A stretch of 64,000 nt of DNA from Ciona intestinalis (taxonomy: Eukaryota > Chordata > Ascidiacea > Phlebobranchia > Cionidae), in the NCBI RefSeq assembly GCF_000224145.3, contig NC_020175.2:2827278-2891277 (forward strand). The letters are read 5' to 3'. The notes under the pieces are model-generated. The model was not told the DNA's origin, made no database searches, and saw only the letters and a program-made list of their open reading frames with translations. Below are positions 1 to 12,600 of this stretch, in pieces. The first letter of the stretch is position 1. Every line of letters starts with the position of its first letter. A program made the position numbers and the translations under genes.

Positions 1-3000
1 GCATCAAAGATCGTTGTCTGATTCCTTTGATCGCGTGGAAAGCCGAGAAGAGGGCGGTTGCTACTCTTATTTTTCCCTGGGTGACCTCAAGAGGTTGGGA
101 GATGACTCCAACATCTAGAGAGAAGCTCCTCGACATGATCATGGTCGGAGTGATCCCCGTGGAGACGGAGGGGGAAGATGACACGCGATCCAAATCGATT
201 GGAATTTTACTGTTGTTTCCAAACTAAAAAAATAAAGGTTAAAAAAACTATTTTTTGTTTTAAATTAAGTACACGTAACGAAAATATGTATAAAATTCCA
301 AGAGGGTGTTCCTACACAAAACACCCCTATCTAGATCTGCCTCTGGTTGAATTCAACCATTAGATATATGTGAGCCATATTCCATGCTTGCTCATGTAGA
401 CTATTTTTATTGTTATTTTACATCTATAATCTATGTTTTTTTATTAAAAATATATTTTTATTATTGGAGGACCCAATACTTCAACAACATGACTTTCTTT
501 CATACGCAATGAGTCATTTTTTGTGGTAAATTCAAAAAGCGACCGCTTTATTGATTCCAAAAATATTTTGCTTATTAAAATTGGTCCAGTATAGGTGTAG
601 ATATTCTTCCTCAAACAGTGATCTCTAGCGCTATCGCTCACATGATGATTCATTCGTAAAAGCGAAACCTGCGTTTTTTTGTTCTCTCGTTTTTCGCTGA
701 AAACACTGCGTCTCGCGGGTCATTTGGCGATTTTTACCTTAAAGCCTTACATTAAAAAAAAATAGCACATACTATACGCCAAACTTTAAATAACAACCCC
801 TCACCTTAGCTTGTATATTGGTAAGTTCAATCAAAGCAGCTTCAAGATGAGTTTGTCGAATAATCCTTAAATCTTTCATCCTGGATTCACACAACTTGCG
901 AGTTTCAACCAAAATCTTCAGAGCTTCCTTTGCGTCCCCGCATCCAAAGGAACAAAGGAGTCTTTGAACCTGGAAGAAGATGTTGTGAAGACTAAATATG
1001 AAGTTGGAAAATTAAATCAAGCAAGGTAACCCAATTTCAATCACATTTTTTTTGAGATTTGTGACATATATAACCTTTTATTTTTTGACTCTTCTTAGCG
1101 AAGATTTAGAAATATTTTTAACAAAAAGACAGGATATAGCGACGAAACAATAGTTGTTAAAACAGGTTTAAAGTTAAAATACATTTAATTAAAAGAAAAT
1201 AGGGTGGTTGCTACACCTAGCAGACAAACAAGGCACTTGAATAAATGTTACTTATTTACCCGCTTGTTAAAGGAAAGTAGTAGTCATTATGACACAGATG
1301 TCATATTTCATACACCTAATGTCTGCATACAATTGTATGTAACTTGGCAAATTTTTTTTTGTATGACTCACGAAACCTTACTGTTTTCTAAAAAAAAACA
1401 TTTAACAAAAAAAATATTTTTTTAAAGTAATATCTCACCTTCACTAGCTCAAGTTGAATTTCTGCCAATAGCTGTGGTTCCATAGCGACACCTTGTGAGC
1501 ATAATATTTGCGCTTGAGTGAGCAACTGCCCCACCAAGTGATGATCATCAACTATGGATTCAAACGGCAAAGTCTGGAAATTTTACATTAAATGTAAAAT
1601 CGTAAGTAAAAAAATATTTTTTTGTATTCAATTTTTGGGGTTGGGTTATGTTCAAAATTTCTATTGAATTTGAAGTTTGATTAAAATTCCAATTCAGAGT
1701 ATCCTGCTGTTTTTGTCATAAGGAATAAGCAATGTATAAAATAGCTGCCTGTATACACATGTTATTTAAATATAACAATTTTTGACTGTTATAAATATTA
1801 AATAAGTCTGGCTGACAAAAGAACTATTATTAACATTTTTATACTGAAGAGGAAATTTAAATATGAAAATTTCTAAATTTAAGTATAAAAAAATGACAAA
1901 AAGCTTATACTGTACTTGCATTTTAAAAGGTATTTTTAAATTTGTTCACAGTTAACAAATTCATCTTGCTAGATATATTATGTATACACCATACACTTAT
2001 AGGTACCAATATAATATAGGTATTATTGTTTTGGATTTGTCACAAAATATTTCTGTGACAAAATTTTTTATAACCAAAAACTTTTTGCCACCGTGAATTT
2101 CTAGCCCTTATTTTTACCGAAATAAAATAAACATTAAAAACCCTGCCCACCTGGAATGTGGAGTGTGCAATTCTTAGTTTAATGTGAGCAAGAATTTGTA
2201 AATGGTTGGAATAAAGATTCTTTATTGGATGAAGTATTGTTGATAACTCAGCACCAGATTTCGAATGAATTATTGTTTCCCCTTCTTTCATTGCTTTCAA
2301 TAGCAAGACAGAGTGACCGTTTTTATACATCATCACGCTCTGAAATTTCACACATATATTATGAATGAATGAATGAATGAAAGTAACTAGTCGTTATAAT
2401 TTTATAACACTGGTGTTAACACACCTCATGCCAGCTTAAGAGTTACCATGTATGTTACTTTGTGGGTAATCATTTTTACTTTTTTGTGTTTTTTTTGGCG
2501 GCTGATAATTTGGACAACCTATTAGTGACCACTGGATTGAAGCAATTGCCATTAAGTGTCTTGCCCAAGGTCACATAGGCGGAAACAATGTGTATGAAAT
2601 GGCAATTACAAAAACTGTTATCACCCTGCTACACGAGGATCACTAAGTCTCATACTTTCATTCAACAGATTGATAAAAAATACTAAAAATTTGACCAAAA
2701 AATTTCACCTCAGCTGTTGAACAGGTCCCAGCCATAATAGATAAATCAGCAAGATGTACAGTACATGTAGTGAGACCAACAACTGCTCGTGATGATAATT
2801 CAGGTTGTTCGTCTAAAGTTGAAGAAGCATCTTCTAGCATGTGTCGTCTTTCTTCAGTTGACACACCATCTAACATAGAACCCTGTGGAAAATATGTGAG
2901 ATTGGTTTATTCAAGCTTTATTGTTTTGTATATGGTGTCCGGATGCCCGCGCTGTAGCATAGTTGGTTAGAACCTAGAGGTAATGGGTGCAAGGCTCTTC

Positions 3001-6000
3001 CCTGCTACCATTGTGGGCGTATGTGTCCTTGGGCCAGACACTTAACAGCAATTGCTCCAACCCAGTGGTCACTAATGGGTTGTCCAAATTATCAGCCATA
3101 CATATGGAAAAATTCACCCACAAAGTAGCGTACAACTTGTAAGCTGGCACGAGGTGTATGAACAACAGTGGTATAACGACTATCGTTTCCCAGCCATGCG
3201 AGGATAAAGTAAGTTAAATTCATATGGTGAGTATGGAGTGATTTGTAATATTTTATTTTTTGGCCAGGATATGCAATGTATGGAATTATGGTGTATAATA
3301 TATACAATTTATTATTGAAGCTAATAAAAATACCAAATATTTCTGTCATTTTAGTATCAAGTGTTTTATGATACAGCAATCATGTAAGGTGTCAGATTGC
3401 AAATTATCAAGATTGCAACTTCAACTTAGTGAGCGAAGTTTTTTCAGTATGCGGAATACTTTGGACAACCTTTGGACAGCAGAAAGTGTCTTGCTCAAGG
3501 ACACACACACCCAAAATGGCAGCAGAATCTTTGAACCTGGTAGCTATAATGCTTCTTAGTAGTTACAAAGAAACACAAGAACACCGTGGCATAGTGGTTA
3601 GCGGGCCTGCCTGTAACCCAGATTTAAATTGGTTCAAGGCTCCACATTGCTACCAATCTACCATTATGGGCGTCGGTGTCCTTGGGCAAGACACTTAACG
3701 ACAATTGCTCCAACCCAGTGGTCACTAATGGGTTGTCCAAATTATCAGCCATACATAAAAAGATCCAAAAAAATAATCACCCACAAAGTAACACACATGG
3801 TAACTCGTAAGCTGGCACGAGGTGCTAAACCCGTGGGATAACGACTGTCGTTTTCCGGCCACGCGAGGATAAAGTAAGCTACATTCATTCAACACAATAA
3901 TATGACCTGTATTAAAAACAGAGCTTGCATTTCCACATCATTGCAAGCTTCAGCTTCAGCCAATCCTTCAGCACAGTAAAGTTGAGCTTGTGAGTGATCC
4001 AGTAATCCTACACTGTCAGGTAAGGAATCTCCAAGCTGTATGGAAAATATCATTTTACTTAATTTTCCCTGCGTGTTGGGGTTAGGGGTTATACCATTGG
4101 TGTTATATTGTGTACTACTTCATACACCTTGTTCCAAACTTGGAAAAAAATTAAGAAAAATAGGTTTTAGGGATAACGTTATGCAAAAATTTTTAAGGAT
4201 ATGTTTTAGAGAGTTTATAAGTGACCAGTTTGAAGCAATTACCATTGAGCAATTTTGACGCATATGGCCACAACTGTAGCAACATCAAACTTTAAATGCA
4301 GTTTTCTTTGATAAATATTTATTCACTTAAATTGAGTAAATGATACCAATAAATAAACATATTCTATCCTACTATTTTACCACAGCACCTACACTATAAA
4401 AACATACTAAAATAATAATGTCACCTTTCCAAGTCCCTTGATTTGGGTAGAGAGAGCTTGGCACATGAGTAATCTACAATCTAACCAAAGTCTTGCATTC
4501 AATCGACATCTGTAGGTTTGTTCAATGGTCTGCAAGAAAATATTATCATTGTTTATTCAGCTTGTGGCGTGGTTGTTTAGGTGCTTGCAACGCAACTAAA
4601 TGGTACTGGGTTCAAGGCTCGTCGCTGCTACCTTTGTATGTGTTTTTCTGCAAGACAGTTCACAGACATTGCTCCAACCCAGTAGTCACTCATGGGCTGC
4701 AAAATTGTCAGTCATAAAAAGATTATCGACTAAGTTACATACGAGGTAACTCGTAAAATGGCAGAAGGTGTATGAAACATAACACTCGTGTTAGAACGAC
4801 TGTCGTACTTCCACCACGCCAAGGTAAAGCATGTTACATTTATTTATTCAGTTAGCATCCAATACAAATCAGAAATGTGTTAAATTTCAGAGCGTGATGA
4901 TGTATAAGAATGGTCACATCATGCTATTAAAAGCAAGGATAGAAGGGGAACAGTAGTTGTGTGTATGAAACCGAACACCTGTGTCATGACAACTGTCATG
5001 CCCTACCCCAGTAAGGTTACATTCATTCCTTTACTTTAGTATGACAACTTTTCAGGCGAATAACAAACAAAAAAATTTTTTTCAGAAAATCTCCCATAAT
5101 CCCACCCAAGCACCCGCATCACCTTTTGCTGAGGTTCCTTTTGCTCCGGATCTTCCTGATCCTCTCTCCTCTTCCTCACTGCTGATCTCAGCTTCCTCTT
5201 CCCGAGCATAGGAGCATCGAACACGCTCGATTCTTGCAGAATCTGCATCGCTGAATATGCTTGTGCCGCGCTCACAGTTGATAACTAAGAAAAAAGATTT
5301 AAAGTTTAGCATATGTAAAAAAGCTTATTATATCATTGGCTTTAAAATAAAGTAGTGCCTATAGCAGACAAGCAATGGTATAATAAAGTTAAGTTCCAAA
5401 CCACAGGAAACATATTATAAATACATTATGAGTTGTAGCAAGAGCAGCCAAATATATAAGTTTGCAATGCTTACTATAATAACACACATGGTATTTACAT
5501 AAGTTTGACAGCATGCATGAGCATTTTTTAGCTTGGAAATAGGTATTTAGAAAGGTGTTTACTAGTTGTTAGAAGGTAAACATATGGTATTTTCTCTATT
5601 TAATAGAAATTCTGTGTTTTTATACATCTGTACATTATGAATAAAGGGTGTAATTGCTGCATGGTAAAAAATTTATCTGAAAAATTTTTAACCAGAAAAT
5701 GAAATATAAAAACTGTTACTAGCTAGACTGTGGGCAGGAGGTACCACTTTCACACACACCTGTCTTTGCAGTTGAATATCAGCAAGCAAGCAAAGGCCAG
5801 TCACTCTCAACCATAATGTTGAAGAACTTGAATATTCGTTTGAATCTTCCAGTGTTCTTGTGATGGCAGATGTAAGGTTTTCTGCTACAGCAAGGAGCAT
5901 GCCTGGGAAAAGTTTTGTATGGGTTTCATATTAATGTAGCTTGCTTTATCATCGCGTGGCGGGAAAAGGACAGTTGTTATACCATCGGTGTTTTGTTTCA

Positions 6001-6630
6001 TTCAAGTTACGAGTTACACCGTATCTAACTTTGTAAGTGATTGATACCTTTTTTTTATTATTCTATTTTGCTGAGAAATTGGAAAAAATTTTTAATGATG
6101 GGTTGGAGTAATTAAGCCCAGAGACATACATGCCTCCAATGCTTATTTAACTTAGTATTCTTCAGTTACGATATAAGCGCCATGGTGACAGACTATATAC
6201 ACACATATACATATATACATAATTTTTTTTATGACTCTTTTTCGTAGAGTTTTTTTACAGTTTTTAGTTGGTAAAGGACCATAAAGTATCAGAACTTATT
6301 TTATAAACTAGATTTAATAATATTGCGCTAAAATAAGCTCAATGTTGATACGCAGATAAACCAATGACCATGCAAAATAACGCCGTTAGCGAGTTATCGT
6401 ATGACGAGTTAATGCGGATCGCTATTTGCATTAACTTTTTACCATGCAAAAAGGGTAAAAGTATCTTACCTTTAAGCAGTTGTTGCCCCATCGGTCTTTC
6501 TCTTTTTGTGAAAAGTTTGTTAACATATTTAGAAGTTGATGAGTTTGAAAAAGCGCTGAAGTTAGAACGGGTGTCGTCAAATTGAGACGAACCACGGCGC
6601 GAACCAGCTTTCGGTGGAATGGGATTGGAT
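1..6630 (-). CDS. CFAP54: CFAP54 exons 41-50 (residues about 2307-2835, open at edge)
   Basis: Exons: 6470-6630, 5760-5902, 5123-5284, 4425-4529, 3907-4035, 2709-2882, 2151-2339, 1439-1573, 805-969, and <1-223. From exon 42 onward nearly every exon starts and ends in phase 0. Exon 43 is rich in Lys/Arg/Glu. Exon 45 (QAQLYCAEGLAEAEACNDVE) and exon 49 read as helical repeat units. The last exon starts after TTATTTTTTTAG at 224 and remains open to base 1 with coding-like composition (SRSFSLDVGVISQPLEVTQG); no stop is reached, so the C-terminus lies outside the window. An inverted partial copy of exon 47 lies in intron 43. Confidence 0.82.
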
Positions 6631-9600
6631 CTAAAATTCAAAGTTTCCTTTTTAAACTAGAATGTTTTTGCAGGGATTATTTCAAGTTTATATTTTTTAA
6701 TTACATTGTTTTTGCATTTTTTAAAATAACATTGTTTTTGCAATGTTTATTTTACCTTTATTTTTAAGTTACATTGTTTTTGCAGGGTTGGATCTAAAAT
6801 ATAGTTATTTCTGTACCAGTATGAGTTAGAATCTGAGATTTTAAAAGTGTTTCTAAATCTTTATTAATTCATGGTCTTTTTACTGATCCTGATCTGGTGA
6901 CAAAAAAGCAAAGTCCAACCAATATTGTATTAGAGATATACATTTGGCCTAAATGGCGCTTTTAATACCTCCAAGGAACTTATCATATATTCTACAAAAT
7001 TGGTTTCATATGCTTGTGGTTTAATTACTACAAAAATATTTCCATACTAACCTATTTTTCATTTCATTCTGAAGGTCTGGTGACACGAACTGCAAATCGT
7101 GGGCTGTTGGTTTTTGTGGCACACAAGATATACAGCTTGCTATGGATATAAGTAGCTTGGCTTGTGCAAGTGTTACTTCACATGTAAGGTGGGGTCCATA
7201 CACTGAAGATAGTTGCGGAGAAATCCTCTTGCTTGCTAGGACTTCCATGGCCTAAAAGACAAGCATTTTTGTTTACCTAGATAAAAGTGATAAAAATCAC
7301 CTTTAAATTTGCAAAAAATTACATACAAGCTGATTTGTAAAAACTAGATGGCACTGGACAATTTCTGATTTAAAAATAATTAAAACTGTTTTTTTTTTAA
7401 ATAAATACCTTGTTTTTAGGTTAACAGGTAATATTTGCAAATACATGGTAGTTTACTACACAGGATTAAACTTAAACGTCAAAATTGGGATTTTGTGTTT
7501 TTTTTAATTTTTTACTGATTTTTTCGCACGTTTTATTTGGCATATTTTTACCCACTTTAAGGTTATCATTATCTTCTACAGGGTTGCTTGTGTTGAAGAC
7601 CACGTTTGGTATTGGAGTTTCAGGTGGACTGAACGCACAGTCTGTAGGGTGGGGGAGTCGCATGCCATATAATAAGTTTAATGCGTCGTCCATTGCTTCC
7701 TTGTACATTTGTTGCCCAATTAATGCGTTCAGTTTGAGACACCTGCACTGCACTGTCTGCTGTATATCTCTGTGGAGTCAGTTTGAAAAAGTAAGTATGA
7801 AATTGGTATATAGATATAGATGCTCAAATGTGATTAACGAAAAATGAAACACGATACAATAACGCCAATAATAGTTTAATTTCTAAAATATTAAAAGTAA
7901 TAAAGCTGTTTTTGATTAAAGCGATAATGATACCTAAAAGAGCATGTTTTACTCCAGTTTTTTTTCAGTGGTCACTTATGACACAATTTGTCAGGCATAC
8001 TAGAAGAAAACACAATCACCAACAGACTAATATTTGTTGTAACTTATAAGCAGCATATTTATGTTATAAATCTCATTTTTTCCTAAAATGGCACTTTAAT
8101 GTAAAAAGTATTAAAATAACTGAGTGTACCCTACTTATGTATAACTCAAAGATGTCAAAAATTTATCACATATGAATTTAAACATATACTTAAAGTCCAA
8201 GACATAATAAGCTAAATCAGGCAAAAGTCCCAAGTCCTCTGACATGCGTCAGTGTAAAACTACACCCAAACATAAAACTTCTAATATTTTAAGTATGTGT
8301 CATTAGACAAAAAAATTAATGGCAATTGCTTCAACCCAGTGGTCACTAATGGTTTGTCCAAATTATCAGCGACACATAAAAAAATGAAAAAAATCTAATA
8401 AAATAATCACCCACAAAGTAACATACTTGGTAAATTCCAAACTGACACGAGGTGTATGAACAAAACACTTGTGTTATAATGATTGTGGCCATGCGGGAAT
8501 AAAGAAAGTTTCATTCATTACTGGAAAAATATCACTTACCTGCAGATAAAAGTAGCAAGGTATTGATAAAACACAAGAGGTGGTAGAGAGGACATGAAGA
8601 ATTGTAAACTGATGAGTGTTTCACATAACCAGTGTAGTGAGGAAACCAATGTTTGGACGTCGCAACGGAATTTGTCGGCGAATAGGTCAACACCATTGAG
8701 CAAGCTACCACAGTGTAGTTTGCCTGCTTGGGCTTGAATCCTGGGAAATATAAAGTATCTTAACAGGAGATGAATTTACTAATTTGTATTTAACAAATTT
8801 TGTTTCTGAGACAGAAAACTGAAAAATTATATTAAAAGTGTTAATTTTCTATTAAGTTATTCAATATAAATTTCATCTACTAGTACTTTAATAAATGTCA
8901 GTGGTTCTGGGTTTAAGGCTCATCACTGCTCTCATTGTGGGCGTATTTGGGGGCAAGACACTTATTGACAATTGCTTCAATCCAGTGGTCACTAAATGGT
9001 TGTCCAAATTGTCAGACATATATGACACAAAAAAATTCCCTAAAAAACAATGTGTTGCTGATAATTTGCACAACAGCACATTAGTGACCAAGTGTCTTTC
9101 CCACAAACACATACAACCAAAATGGTAGCAGCGAAGAGCCTTGAACCTATTACCTCTGGGTTAGAGGCAGGAACTCTAACCAACTGTGCTACTCGCCCGT
9201 TAAAACTTACCTAGTTCTATATTAAGCGCCTGATTGGATGCGGTGTTGCACCGGTCGCACGAAGGACATAAATGGCCCTTTCAGGGTGTTGGGGTAATGT
9301 GCCAAATCTGGCCTAAATCCTAGGCCCTTGACAAGAACCTCACCCATAGAGAATAAAAATAAAACTTACCTAGTTCTTGATGGGTTTGTGGTTGGTGAAG
9401 GATCCGCACCTCCAGGTCTGATCTCATACGAAGCATAATCACAATCTGCAGTGGGGTGGGGTAGTGAGGATTTGAACACCGCCCTTACTAGCTGTGTTGC
9501 AAGGAAAGCACATTCTGATTTCAAATCGACTTCAGTTGAAGTGAATTCTCCTGTGTATGGTACATGGTTAGATTTAAATGTGAATGAATAAATGAATGAA

Positions 9601-12600
9601 TGTAACTTACTTTATCCTCGCGTCTCGAGAAAACGGCAGTCGCTATAACATAGGTTTCATACACCTCGTGCCAGCTTACGAGTTACTAAGTATGTTAGTT
9701 AGTGGATGGATTTTTTTCATTTTTTTATGTATGGAGCAATTGCTGTTAACTGTCTTGCCCAAGGACACATACGCCCACAATGGTAGCAGCAATGAGTCTT
9801 GAACCCATTACCTATGTGTTAGAAGCAGGCACTCTAACCACTTTGCTATGGCGCCGGACAAATGTTTTTAAGCTTTGTGGCAAAATAGTGTTGATGTGTT
9901 ATGGCATAGCATAACAAGGTACTGAGATTTAAGCCTAAGGTGGCTATACACAGTATCCGGCATGCGAATTCGCTTTCGAAGTCGTATGCAAACCCATTAC
10001 CGAGTCACGCATGCGGCAGGGAAATCCGGACAAAACAGACAAAACGGACGAATTCCGGATACTGTGTACAGCCACCTTTAGTTTGCCTATTACCACAAAC
10101 ACTCACCTATTTTGCATGTAACTGTAATTGCCAGCAAGCAACCCCATAATCCGCATGTTTTTAAAAAATGTTCGGGGATTTTTTCCAAATCATCGGTTAG
10201 TTTTCTCCACTCAAATAAACTGTTCTTCTTTTTAATAATCTGTAAAAAAATAAAAAAAGCTTTTGATTAAAAAGAATTCATAGCATAGGCATAATGAATA
10301 TTTAAATATTGCTCTTAAGGCAAAAACGTGTTTAACTTAATTCCACCAAAATTTCTTGGAAATTGGGCAAGTTTTTAACAGAAGTCATTTCTTTTTTATT
10401 TTACAACAGTCTTCACTCTTTAAAAATAAATATATTCCTATACCTGTACATATACACTGTATTACACAAATAATATACATTTTTAAACATTGTTCTATAC
10501 CCCCCAAAAAGTTTGAACGTTTATATAAATTTTAATTAATGTATTTTACAATTGTTTACATATCAAAAATAAAAAACGTTCAAACTTTTTTTTTAAATGT
10601 ATTTTTTTACATTAGACTAAAATTAAAAGTCCTCCATTTTTGGGCACAATACCTGGTCCAATGATTTCATCCACCATTTATGAGCTAACTTAGTGTGGCC
10701 CTGATGAAAATAAAGATTTCCAAGTTCATGTGCAGCTTGTGCAACAAGGTCGTGCTTTGCGTGCGATTCGAGCAACTCAATTGTCCTAAAATATCATATT
10801 AATTACTCTGTTTGTCAGAATTACTTCTCTTACAGTTTTTGCAGTTTTACTGAAATGATATCAATTAAAAACCGAATGTGGGGTATGATTGAATCTAGTG
10901 TACTGTGTCTCAAACTGTGCACAAAAACTTTCTTAAGGTGGCTGTACACAGTATCCGGCGTGCGAATTCGCTTACCAAGTCGTATGCAAACCCATTACCG
11001 AGTTCCGCATGCGGCAGCGAAATCCGGACAAAACAGACAAAACTTCAGATACTGTGTACATCCAACTTTGGGTAGATTTTACCCAAAGTGTGTTTTAATA
11101 ACTGTCGTTTTGTTGATATCCTTACTTTAGTTAATAACTTTGTTACGAAATCAAAGTGATAAATAGGGTTTATGTTTGTGATATGTCATGTAAAACTTTC
11201 ACTGATATCAAACTGTTAGCTTGTGTTGCGTAAAATTGGAAAATATTTTGAAACAGGGTACAAGTACTGCCAGGGTACAAAATTGAAAACTTATAAAAAA
11301 AAATTGGGTAGACTATTTAAACTAATGTCACATCAAAAGGAAATTAAATTAAAAACAAAAAAATATAAAAATCGTTTTGTCTATTCAAATGTTATCAAAA
11401 AATTATAAAACAAAAAACAAGCTCACATGTTATAGGATTGTATGACAGTACTAAGCTGTGATGATGCCACTGTTTCAACAGAATCGATTATTTCAAAATT
11501 TTTCTTCCCTACATCAACTGGTGCAGCGGAATATCTCATTTCTGCTTTGGTTGAAAATTCAACACAGGATGCATTAGATTCAAGTCTGGAATAAAGATGA
11601 AATAATGAATCAATGAATGTAACTTGCTTTATCCTTGCGTGGCCGGAAAACGACAGTCGTTATCACACGGGTTTGACACCTCGTGCCAGCTTACGAGTTA
11701 CCATGTATGTTACTTTGTGGGTGATTATTTTTGGATTTTTTTATGTATGGCTGATAATTTGGACAACCAATTAGTGACCACTGGGTTGGAGTAATTGCTG
11801 TTAAGTGTCTTGCCCCAAAAAACTAGTACCACAATGAAGTTAGATGCTGCTACCTTCGTGGGCATTTCTGCGCCCCATTGGAGTTGTGTTATAAATTTAG
11901 CAAAACCCAGTTCTAGCAAAAGTCGAAAAATTAAGAAAACAGAAATCATGGCAAAGTTAGACAGTAAGGATCTGGTGATACGAAAACAGAACAGAGAAAA
12001 ATTAGGTCCAAACAATTGTATAGTAAAAGAGATATATATTACATGTAAAGGGCATTATCAATCTCTGCAAAAGAAGCATAATACTATATACTACAACGTT
12101 AAAAAAGTGGTAACTTATAGGCAGTATGAGCTGTTCAATGTAATGCGAGTTTCATTGTCTGCTATGCAAGGATAAATAAAGTGAAATTCATTCACATATA
12201 TTGTACAGTCGACATATTTCCAATTAAAACTTACTTTATCCTCGCGTGGCCGGAAAACAACAGTTGTTATCACACGGGTTTAACACCTCGTGCCAGCTTA
12301 CGAGTTACCATGTGTGTGATTATTTTTTTTGTTGGATTTTTTATATATCGCTGATAATTTAGACAACCCATTAGCGGCCACTGGGTTGGAGCAATTGCCG
12401 TTAAGTGTCTTGCCCAAGGACACATACGCCAACAATGTTAGCACCGTCGAGCCTTGAACCAATTACCTCTGGGTTACAGGCATGCGCGCTAACCACTATA
12501 CCACAGCGCCGGTTACTAAAAATCGAAAGGACAAATAAAATCATTATTATTATTACTTTGCACTTGATTTTCTTGAGCCTTTGATAGAATTATGTTGAGA

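Noticed and set aside
27..227. Plus-strand frame with a stop followed by AATAAAG, like a gene 3' end
   Set aside because: The minus strand is also fully open here, starts at a strong TTATTTTTTTAG acceptor and continues CFAP54 in exact phase; the plus frame has no supporting exons.
2946..3020. Functional tRNA genes at the SINE heads
   Set aside because: They cannot form an intact cloverleaf and are fused to the SINE body in every copy.
3429..3841. Several plus-strand ORFs of 60-90 codons
   Set aside because: They are read-through of SINE copies, as are those at 2770-2970, 8895-9128, 9596-9802 and 30794-31057.
11795..12175. 126-codon plus-strand ORF with a Lys-rich stretch, considered as a LINE ORF1 relic
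   Set aside because: It overlaps a minus-strand SINE at its start and an old repeat tail at its end; no recognisable retroelement motif.
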